This document shows positions 57,453 through 64,000 of a DNA stretch of 64,000 nucleotides, piece by piece. The DNA comes from Bacillota bacterium (lineage in GTDB: Bacteria; Bacillota; Clostridia; Lachnospirales; Lachnospiraceae), in the NCBI GenBank assembly GCA_023391695.1, contig JAEWAK010000007.1:124001-188000 (forward strand), read 5' to 3'. The notes under the pieces were generated by a model. The model made no database searches. It was not told the DNA's origin and saw only the letters and a program-made list of their open reading frames with translations. How positions within the stretch are numbered: position 1 is the stretch's first letter; each line of letters opens with the position of its first letter. Position numbers and translations under genes: made by a program.

Positions 57453-57484
57453 GTTACGGTTCAGCCTTACGGCTGAATAGTAAC
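57453..57484. repeat. Hairpin family A, copy 3
   Basis: GTTACGGTTCAGCC-TTAC-GGCTGAATAGTAAC, between the LysR gene and the decarboxylase-like gene. Same family as 6999-7030 and 31255-31286. Confidence 0.7.
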
Positions 57485-57514
57485 AAAGGATGCACAGCAG
57501 GAGGAGGATACAAT

Positions 57515-58783
57515 ATGAACGTGCTGAATAATTCGATCTATTTTCATGGAACAGATTATTATATACAAGATTTCAGGCTGAAATCTCTGTGTAAAAGCCG
57601 TGAAACACCTTTTTATCTATACGATGCCAATTATATTCTAAATAAATATGAACAGATGAAAAAGTATTTTGATTGGGATAAGCTGAAAATCTTCTATGCG
57701 ATGAAGGCTAATTATAATCCACACCTTCTGAAAATAATGAAGGAATATGATTTTTATCTTGATACGGTCAGTCCCGCTGAAGTAGTTCTGGCAGATAAAT
57801 TAGGATTTGCAAAAGACAGGATACTATTTACGGCCAATAACATGACAGATTATGAAATGACAATTGTTAATCAGAAGGGAATACTATTAAATATAGATTC
57901 CTTAACACGCCTGGAACGATATGCCAAAAGCTATCCCGGGACTTCCGTTTCCCTGAGAATAAATCCGGATGTCATAGCCGGCGAAAATAAAAAGGTTCAG
58001 ACTGGCGGAGACTTAAGTAAATTCGGCATTTTACTCGGTGATGTACCAAAGGCATTAGGAGTGGCAAAGCAGTATGGGATTAAAATCGTTGGTCTTCATG
58101 AACATACCGGCAGTGGAATTTCCGATACGGCAAAGGTTTATGAAAGTATGAAGCATCTGCTTGGATGTGCCAGGCGTGAGGATTTTCCTGACCTTAACTT
58201 TATCGATTTTGGGGGCGGCTTTAAAGTACCATATCATCCGGAAGAGGAGGAAATCGATTATATGGATTTCGGAGCTAAAACAATCCGATTATTCCGACAG
58301 TTTTGTGAGTATTACGGAAAAGAACTGGACCTCTGTTTTGAACCGGGCAAATACATTGTCGCAGATTCCGGCTGCCTGGTTGTGAGGGTTAATACTGTGA
58401 AAAATAATAAGGGACGCTTAATTGTCGGCACGGACTCCGGATTTTCGCATTTGATCAGGCCTGTCCTTTACGGTGCGTATCACCATATCATCAATATAAG
58501 CAACCCCTTTGGCGAACTTAGAAAATATGACATTTACGGTAATATCTGCGAGTCGGGAGACTGCTTTGCAATTAACAGGGAGATACCGGAAATAAGAAAC
58601 GGAGATTATCTGGCAATACAGAATGCAGGAGCTTATTGCCTGTCCATGGCTTCTGAGTATAATCTGCGGCCGTTGCCTTCGGAATATATCATATATAACA
58701 AAGAAGTTTTGTTATCCAGGCTAAAACTATCACATACTGAGATGGCAGAAAAAGTTTTAGCGGACTATTGCAACATTCTTTAA
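57515..58783 (+). CDS. PLP-dependent decarboxylase, diaminopimelate decarboxylase-like
   Basis: 422-aa fold-type III PLP enzyme of the LysA/ODC group. The PLP lysine is in FYAMKANYNPHLLKIMKEYD, the barrel motifs are VSLRINPDV, VGLHEHTGSGI and FIDFGGGF, and the C-terminal partner site is GDCFAINREIPEIRNGDYLAIQNAGAYC, with Cys replaced by GD-C-F as in LysA. Sequence spacing departs from canonical LysA (EHTGSG in place of HIGSQ), so it may act on another amino acid, perhaps in biosynthesis of a secondary amine. AGGAGGAGGATACA precedes the ATG. A LysR gene is divergent. Confidence 0.82.
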   Translation: MNVLNNSIYFHGTDYYIQDFRLKSLCKSRETPFYLYDANYILNKYEQMKKYFDWDKLKIFYAMKANYNPHLLKIMKEYDFYLDTVSPAEVVLADKLGFAKDRILFTANNMTDYEMTIVNQKGILLNIDSLTRLERYAKSYPGTSVSLRINPDVIAGENKKVQTGGDLSKFGILLGDVPKALGVAKQYGIKIVGLHEHTGSGISDTAKVYESMKHLLGCARREDFPDLNFIDFGGGFKVPYHPEEEEIDYMDFGAKTIRLFRQFCEYYGKELDLCFEPGKYIVADSGCLVVRVNTVKNNKGRLIVGTDSGFSHLIRPVLYGAYHHIINISNPFGELRKYDIYGNICESGDCFAINREIPEIRNGDYLAIQNAGAYCLSMASEYNLRPLPSEYIIYNKEVLLSRLKLSHTEMAEKVLADYCNIL

Positions 58784-58878
58784 ATAACGTTAATTTTACA
58801 TTAACTCCAGAAGAACTTGAAAAGCTTAAAACCATTGCCGGAGAGAACAAAGAAAAAAATTTAATAAATACGATTTAA
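58784..58878 (+). pseudogene. Possible short remnant after the decarboxylase-like gene
   Basis: One frame reads VNFTLTPEELEKLKTIAGEN and then KEKNLINTI to a stop, with protein-like composition, but no start codon or ribosome site. I do not recognise it. It could equally be chance. Confidence 0.25.
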
Positions 58879-58918
58879 TCAGTAAGATCATAAAAAGGGG
58901 GATCCGTTGATTAATAGA

Positions 58919-58970
58919 AATAACTAATATGCTTCCATAATTAATATAAAAGCACATTAGTTATTTTTCT
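58919..58970 (+). terminator. Terminator after the decarboxylase-like gene
   Basis: AATAACTAATATGCTT pairs with AAAGCACATTAGTTATT and is followed by TTTCTGTT. Confidence 0.7.
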
Positions 58971-59059
58971 GTTAGCTTTATATACTGAACCGGCTTTTTA
59001 CTGCAGCACCTTTTATTGCAGGACCTTTACATATAAATTATTGTTTTTTCTGTTCCACT

Positions 59060-60730
59060 TTATTCCGTTATAAAAACTTTAAAATCAGTCAGATCAAAAT
59101 TCCAGAAAAATGCGGGACCTTCCTGATACAGATATGCCTTATTGAGCACATAGGTCTCATCATAATCATACAGTGTCACATAAGGACAATCTTCGGCAGC
59201 TAAGGTAAAGGCCTGTATCATTAAATCGGAACGGACTTGATCATCCGCTTCAAGATATGACCGGTCGATTAATTTTTCCACCTCATCATTACTATAAACC
59301 GCCTGGTTGGAACCGCCCGCCCTTATATTTTTATTTGACCAGAAAGGTTTTAAATAACCGATGGGATCCAGATAATCCGATAACCAACCGGTGCAATAGA
59401 TATCATACAAACGGTTGCCGTCTTCATCCAGTTTATAACCATAGCTTATTTCGTAACTTTCTGAATTAAGCATTTCATTAATTGTAACTGTTATTCCAAT
59501 CTCTTTTAATTCTGATTGGATGATTTCAGCCAAAGTCTTATTGGTTGCGGTTGTATACAAAACCACTTCCACCCCGTTTGCATAGTTCGATTTAGACATA
59601 TATTCCCTGGCTTTATCCAAATCATAGGAATAATCCTCTATTGTCTCATTGTCTGCTTTTTTCCAGGCCTCGGAGTCCAGGTAAAACATGGTGTCAGGCA
59701 TTGGCACTCCGCCGGAAACATGGGCATAAGTGCCGCCGATTGATTTTGCTATTGCATCTTTATCAATGGCATACGCTACCGCTTTTCTTAAATTAATATC
59801 ATCAAAGGGAGCTTTGGCCGTATTTAATGCAACAAATGAACTTGTTGTACTGGCATAACTGAAAAAATTCATATCCGGAATGGCATTATAAATACTTTCC
59901 GTAGCGGAAGTGGTATGGTGTACATAATCCAGTTGTCCGCTCTGTGCAGCCAATGCCCTTGCGGTTTCATCCGTTATGACACTGTAGATTACTTTATCCC
60001 ATAACTGAGTGGATTTATCTCCCCACCAGTATTCATTTTTTGTAAGGATTATCTCACTGCCCGATGCCCAGGACTCAAATTTATAAGGACCGGTACCAAC
60101 ACTTCCACCTTCTGCAGTTCCGTATTTATCTCCGGCTGCTTCCACGGCTTTTTGACTGACAATACAACAGGGTGATGTGGCCGGAACATATTTCCAGGTG
60201 CTGTCCGGTGTCTTTAATTTTACGGTTAATTCCCAGTCACCCGTTTTTTCAAAGGAATCCACACTTTCAAATAAATAATTCATGCTAGCTGCAGTATCCG
60301 GGTTTTTTATCCGGTTCAGAGAAAATACGACATCATCCACCGTCATGTCGGAACCGTCTGAGAATTTGACTCCCTGTCTGATCTGATATACATAGGTTAA
60401 ATCATCTTTCTGTTCCCAGCTGACCGCCAATGCAGGTTCCAGTTGTGTTCCGTCTTCCGAAAAATCCAATAAGGTATCATAACAGTTATATCCGGTAAGA
60501 ACCGCCCTTGTTGTATTAAAGTCTTTGGGATCAAAGGACGGCGGGTCGGAGTCAAGACCGATATGGAATTCATTTGAGGTACCTGAAGATGTTTCTGAAC
60601 CCGAATCATCACTGCCTGTATCGGATGTCGGACTGTTTGCGGCAGTGTTGGATGTTGTATTGGAACATCCGGTTAAAACTGATAAAAGTACAATTAAACT
60701 TAGAATAATACTGATCCATCTTTTCTTCAT
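59060..60730 (-). CDS. Peptide ABC transporter substrate-binding lipoprotein (OppA/DppA-like)
   Basis: 556-aa SBP_bac_5 family binding protein tethered outside the membrane. Signal peptide WISIILSLIVLLSVLTGC with the lipobox ending in Cys, then an Asn/Ser/Thr linker, then FHIGLDSDPPSFDPKDFNTT and DLTYVYQIRQGVKFSDGSDM, family hallmarks. AAAAGGAGAAAATAAT precedes the ATG. It is the last gene of the operon oppB-oppC-oppD-oppF-oppA on the minus strand. Family members bind peptides, nickel or other solutes; this one cannot be assigned. Confidence 0.92.
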   Translation of the reverse strand: MKKRWISIILSLIVLLSVLTGCSNTTSNTAANSPTSDTGSDDSGSETSSGTSNEFHIGLDSDPPSFDPKDFNTTRAVLTGYNCYDTLLDFSEDGTQLEPALAVSWEQKDDLTYVYQIRQGVKFSDGSDMTVDDVVFSLNRIKNPDTAASMNYLFESVDSFEKTGDWELTVKLKTPDSTWKYVPATSPCCIVSQKAVEAAGDKYGTAEGGSVGTGPYKFESWASGSEIILTKNEYWWGDKSTQLWDKVIYSVITDETARALAAQSGQLDYVHHTTSATESIYNAIPDMNFFSYASTTSSFVALNTAKAPFDDINLRKAVAYAIDKDAIAKSIGGTYAHVSGGVPMPDTMFYLDSEAWKKADNETIEDYSYDLDKAREYMSKSNYANGVEVVLYTTATNKTLAEIIQSELKEIGITVTINEMLNSESYEISYGYKLDEDGNRLYDIYCTGWLSDYLDPIGYLKPFWSNKNIRAGGSNQAVYSNDEVEKLIDRSYLEADDQVRSDLMIQAFTLAAEDCPYVTLYDYDETYVLNKAYLYQEGPAFFWNFDLTDFKVFITE

Positions 60731-60789
60731 ATTATTTTCTCCTTTTTCTCTTATATATTAGGTGATTGCGAGGCAGCAGCGTTGATCCA

Positions 60790-61770
60790 TTAAGTCCCAG
60801 TCAACGGATAAAAGCAGGCTACAAAATGACCGGGGGCTCTTTCTTTCAGTTTTGGTGTCCGGTTATCGCAGAGACCTTTTTTAAACTCACTGCATCTGTT
60901 TGCAAATCTGCATCCCTCCTTCACATCAATGGCATTTGGTATATCTCCTTCCAGCAATATCCTCTCCTTTATCTCCAAAGGATGCTCTTTGGGTCTGGCG
61001 GAAATTAAAGCCCTGGTATAAGGATGCATAACATTTTTATAAATCTCATCTGTTTTTCCCATCTCAACAATCACCCCAAGATAAACCACTGCAATGGTGT
61101 CACAGATGTGCCTGACCACCGTTAAATCATGGGAGATGAATAAAATAGTCCGGCCGGTTTTCTCCCTTAAATCAACCATCAGGTTTAATATCTGAGCCTG
61201 AACGGATACATCCAGGGCTGAAACAGGTTCATCCGCTAATATAAATTTAGGGTCCAGCATTAACGCCCTGGCTATGGCCAGTCTCTGAAGCTGGCCTCCG
61301 CTCAATTCTTTTGGAAAACGTTTAAGGGAATCTTTGTGTAAATTTATATAATTTAATAGTTCGTCTATTTTTTGCTGTGTAACATCTTTTCCTAATTTAT
61401 ACACTTTACCCAGTTCCAAAAATGTTTTGCCAATGGTCATTTTCGGATTAAAGGAGGATAAGGGATTCTGAAATATCATCTGCATTTCCCTGCGGTAATG
61501 TTTCATCTCTTTCTGGGAAACCTGGCTGATATCGTTTCCTTCATAGATTATATTTCCAGAGTCAATTTCCAGAAGCTTTAATATACACCGGCCTATGGTT
61601 GATTTACCCGAACCGCTTTCACCGATAATTCCGAATATCTCTCCTTTTTTAATGGAAAAACTTACGTTGTCCACAGCATGTAAATATCTGATTTTGGCTT
61701 TCGCAACCTTAAAGTCATCGAGAGGAAAATATTTTTTTACTTGCTTTACTTCTATTAAGGTCTCGTTCAT
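60790..61770 (-). CDS. Peptide ABC transporter ATPase (OppF/DppF-like)
   Basis: 326-aa ATPase: Walker A GESGSGKST, signature LSGGQLQRLAIARALMLDPK, Walker B FILADEPVSALD, H-loop FISHDLTVV, and the oligopeptide-transporter C-terminal part with four cysteines (GCRFANRC...LC...C near the end). The start at 61770 has only GTG-like ribosome matching (CGGTGTTAAC); a longer frame to 61890 overlaps oppD by 50 bp and adds non-family sequence. Pairs with OppD to energise the transporter. Confidence 0.93.
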   Translation of the reverse strand: MNETLIEVKQVKKYFPLDDFKVAKAKIRYLHAVDNVSFSIKKGEIFGIIGESGSGKSTIGRCILKLLEIDSGNIIYEGNDISQVSQKEMKHYRREMQMIFQNPLSSFNPKMTIGKTFLELGKVYKLGKDVTQQKIDELLNYINLHKDSLKRFPKELSGGQLQRLAIARALMLDPKFILADEPVSALDVSVQAQILNLMVDLREKTGRTILFISHDLTVVRHICDTIAVVYLGVIVEMGKTDEIYKNVMHPYTRALISARPKEHPLEIKERILLEGDIPNAIDVKEGCRFANRCSEFKKGLCDNRTPKLKERAPGHFVACFYPLTGT

Positions 61771-61840
61771 GTTAACACCGTGCCTTTCCAATATTATGGT
61801 ATTAAAAGTTGTTTGTTTTTGTGGAATTTCCGGATGGATA

Positions 61841-62854
61841 TTAACCGACTTCCTTTCCGGCCGCCTGCCTGCATAAATGACAAACGGCATAATGGTCTTT
61901 TCCGACTTCTATTTCATCCGGAATGATACTTTTGCACAACCTGGTGGATTCTTCGCAGCGTTCAAAAAACGGACATCCCGTAAAGGTCTGATATAAAGGA
62001 GGAGGTGTCCCCTCGATGGTTTTCATATATTTTCCCTGGTCCGCTTCTTTGGGATTACTCGCCAGAAGTGCCCTGGTATAAGGGTGGCAGGGACTGTCAA
62101 AAATATCAAGGACACTGCCGCTCTCTACTACCTTTCCGGCATACATGACAGAAACCCTGTCACATATTTCGGCTACTACTCCAAGATTATGTGTTATAAA
62201 TATGACAGAAGTATCGCTGCCTTTTTGCAGTTCTTTCATCAGGTCCAAAATCTGTGCCTGGATCGTTACATCCAAAGCAGTGGTCGGTTCGTCCGCAATC
62301 AGTAATTTCGGTTCACAGGACAAGGCCATGGCTATCATGATTCTTTGAAGCATACCGCCGCTCATTTCAAAGGGGTATTGTTCATATCGTTTTTCCGGAG
62401 GGTGTATACCTACCTTTTGAAACATTTGGAGGACATAATTCCTGGCATCCTTTTTTTTCATTTTCTTTTTCCTTCTTACGACTTCCGCAATCTGCTCACC
62501 GGCTTTCATTATGGGGTTTAAAGAGGTCATGGGATCCTGAAAAATCATCGCGGCATCTTTTCCTTTAAAATCTTCCAGCCTTTTCCGGTTCATTCTAATG
62601 ATATCTTCCGTTCCGTTATCCCCATAGAATAAAATCCGGCCGTTATATTCCGTTTTATCCGTTTCATGTAATTTCATTATAGCTTTTGTGGTAACACTTT
62701 TACCGCACCCGCTTTCTCCGACAATACCATGGACCTCACCTTTTTTTACCGTCAGATTAACTCCCTGTACGGCATATATGATTCCTCTTATCGTCATAAG
62801 ACTCACGCATAAATCTTTTATTTCCAAAATTCTGTTTTCGCATTTTGTATCCAT
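61841..62854 (-). CDS. Peptide ABC transporter ATPase (OppD/DppD-like)
   Basis: 337-aa ATPase: Walker A GESGCGKSV, signature MSGGMLQRIMIAMALSCEPK, Walker B LLIADEPTTALD, H-loop FITHNLGVV, and the C-terminal oligopeptide ATPase region with cysteines in TGCPFFERCEESTRLC. The signature has SGGML instead of SGGQ. GGAGGTAACTAAA precedes the ATG. 18 bp after oppC. Confidence 0.93.
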   Translation of the reverse strand: MDTKCENRILEIKDLCVSLMTIRGIIYAVQGVNLTVKKGEVHGIVGESGCGKSVTTKAIMKLHETDKTEYNGRILFYGDNGTEDIIRMNRKRLEDFKGKDAAMIFQDPMTSLNPIMKAGEQIAEVVRRKKKMKKKDARNYVLQMFQKVGIHPPEKRYEQYPFEMSGGMLQRIMIAMALSCEPKLLIADEPTTALDVTIQAQILDLMKELQKGSDTSVIFITHNLGVVAEICDRVSVMYAGKVVESGSVLDIFDSPCHPYTRALLASNPKEADQGKYMKTIEGTPPPLYQTFTGCPFFERCEESTRLCKSIIPDEIEVGKDHYAVCHLCRQAAGKEVG

Positions 62855-62872
62855 TTTAGTTACCTCCGTTTG

Positions 62873-63772
62873 CTATTCCATTACCTGTTTTACCAAATGT
62901 TTTCTGCGGTATTTCGTAAAAGTAGGTAAAGTTCTTTGACCCGGATCCATAAATGCCTGAATACCGTCGCTGAAAATATTTATGGATATGGATGTAATCA
63001 TAATTGACAGAGCCGGTGCTATTAAGAGAATCGGATTCATATACAGCATTGACATTCCGTCTTTTAATAAAGCACCCCAGTCTGATTTGGGGGGCTGGAC
63101 CCCCAGACCTAAAAAGCTTAAGCTCGCCATGGAAGTAATTGCGGTACCGATATCCAGTGTCAGCTGGGCTATCATGGTAGTGATGCAGTTTGGCAGTATG
63201 TGAATGAATATAATGCGTAAATTAGAGTAGCCTAACGACCTGGCCGCTTCTACATAAACCTGTGTTTTTTCCGTAAGAATAAGGGATCTTGCCAGCTTTG
63301 CCGTAAGCGGAGTATAAACAATACCCATAGCGATTACGCCACTGTAAGTTCCTTTCCCAAAAGCCGCTACCAATACAAAAGCCAGAAGCAGTGTAGGCAG
63401 GGAACAGACCACATCCCATACCCTCATTACTGCATTATCTAATCTGCCGCCGTAATAACCGCATGCAAGTCCAAGGGGAATACCCACTGCCATCTCAAAA
63501 CCGACAATCAAAAAGGCATTGAAGATAGATGTCCTGGCCCCGCATATTAACCTGGAAAATAAGTCTCTACCCAGGCGGTCCGTACCCAGCAGGTGACCAT
63601 TTTGTAAAGGTTTTAGCAAAGAATCCGCAAGTATTTGTTCTTCCGGATCAAAGGGGGCAATCTGATTTGCAAAAACCGATACAAAAAGCAATAAGAATAA
63701 GATAATACTGGTTATAATAACGGATAGGGAGAAAAATACCCCCTGTCTTTTTTCTTTTCTTTTTTCTAACAT
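62873..63772 (-). CDS. Peptide ABC transporter permease (OppC/DppC-like)
   Basis: 299-aa membrane subunit. N-terminal helix SVIITSIILFLLLFVSVFAN, then the family motif HLLGTDRLGRDLFSRLICGA, five more helices, and the EAA loop YVEAARSLGYSNLRIIFIHI that contacts the ATPases. The start at 63772 follows GGAGGGTACTTTAT. Confidence 0.93.
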   Translation of the reverse strand: MLEKRKEKRQGVFFSLSVIITSIILFLLLFVSVFANQIAPFDPEEQILADSLLKPLQNGHLLGTDRLGRDLFSRLICGARTSIFNAFLIVGFEMAVGIPLGLACGYYGGRLDNAVMRVWDVVCSLPTLLLAFVLVAAFGKGTYSGVIAMGIVYTPLTAKLARSLILTEKTQVYVEAARSLGYSNLRIIFIHILPNCITTMIAQLTLDIGTAITSMASLSFLGLGVQPPKSDWGALLKDGMSMLYMNPILLIAPALSIMITSISINIFSDGIQAFMDPGQRTLPTFTKYRRKHLVKQVME

Positions 63773-63785
63773 ATAAAGTACCCTC

Positions 63786-64000
63786 CTATTTCTTCTTGAT
63801 CCTTGGATCAATTACCGCATACAGGATATCCACCAGAAAGCTCATGGTCAGATAAACAACCAGCATTACCAGTACCAATACCTGGACAACCGGATAATTA
63901 TTCTGCTGGATGCCTTCCACTAATAATCCGCCGATACCCGGAAGGGAAAATATCTGTTCAATTAAAACGGTTCCGCCTACGGAACCTGCAAACATAAGCC
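63786..64000 (-). CDS. Peptide ABC transporter permease (OppB/DppB-like), C-terminal part only
   Basis: Last 70 codons of the permease; the gene begins beyond the right edge. Residues read are GGTVLIEQIFSLPGIGGLLV and VVYLTMSFLVDILYAVIDPR, the typical last two helices of OppB and the DPR end. Adjacent to oppC (13 bp). Confidence 0.9.
   Translation of the reverse strand, partial: LMFAGSVGGTVLIEQIFSLPGIGGLLVEGIQQNNYPVVQVLVLVMLVVYLTMSFLVDILYAVIDPRIKKK

Overview
The window looks like chromosomal DNA of a low-to-mid GC anaerobic Firmicute, most likely a Lachnospiraceae/Clostridium relative. Supporting signs are strong AGGAGG ribosome binding sites with several TTG starts, clostridial gene families (flavodiiron protein, [FeFe]-hydrogenase maturases HydE and HydG, RIC/ScdA, DUF438, DUF1858, DUF2325), a CwlJ/SleB-type wall hydrolase and an FMN riboswitch on the rib operon. 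I see no rRNA, tRNA, CRISPR array, prophage or transposase gene. Most genes are on the minus strand.

Layout. 1-2.8 kb: methyl-accepting chemotaxis protein (cut by the left edge) and cytidine deaminase. 2.8-4.6 kb: a 92-bp tandem repeat and a MATE transporter. 4.7-15.1 kb: two lipoproteins, an Rrf2 regulator next to an O-acetylhomoserine sulfhydrylase, an iron alcohol dehydrogenase, an Eis-like acetyltransferase, a HAD hydrolase, a 160-bp MITE and an ABC-F protein with an attenuator-like leader. 15.8-22.0 kb: wall hydrolase, a 306-bp palindrome, the dTDP-L-rhamnose operon (rfbA-C-D-B order) and a DUF454 membrane protein. 22.2-28.9 kb: a nitrosative/oxidative stress region (DUF438-hemerythrin-PAS, DUF1858, RIC, Crp/Fnr regulator, FprA, flavodoxin) plus rhaM. 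29.1-32.7 kb: DUF2325, hydG, hydE and a riboswitch-like hydE leader. 32.8-34.5 kb: an AT-rich membrane-anchored MutS-like ATPase. 34.8-39.9 kb: ribD-ribE-ribBA-ribH-HAD under an FMN riboswitch. 40-47.3 kb: a proline-rich protein, an ABC-2 exporter with a terminator in its leader, a MarR-MATE pair and two small membrane proteins. 47.4-53.1 kb: a two-component system and a membrane-lipid operon (DedA, GT4, acyltransferase). 53.5-58.8 kb: aspartase/fumarase family lyase, Lrp, a truncated alcohol dehydrogenase, LysR and a DAP-decarboxylase-like enzyme. 59-64 kb: an Opp/Dpp peptide ABC transporter running off the right edge.

The least explained content is between the genes. The intergenic DNA is dense with short palindromic repeats that recur at unrelated loci. 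One family begins GGCAGTA, continues into a hairpin of variable sequence and sits a near-constant 34-41 nt upstream of the start codon of six unrelated genes. Related copies carry the Shine-Dalgarno itself, and one orphan copy has no gene behind it, so the unit looks like a mobile 5'-leader module. Other highlights are a hydE leader whose P1-like helix is mutually exclusive with an intrinsic terminator, identical FNR-type boxes at -41.5 upstream of ric and fprA, and a hairpin repeat that supplies the last codons of hydE.

All assignments come from reading the sequence and recognising families; no database search or folding program was run.
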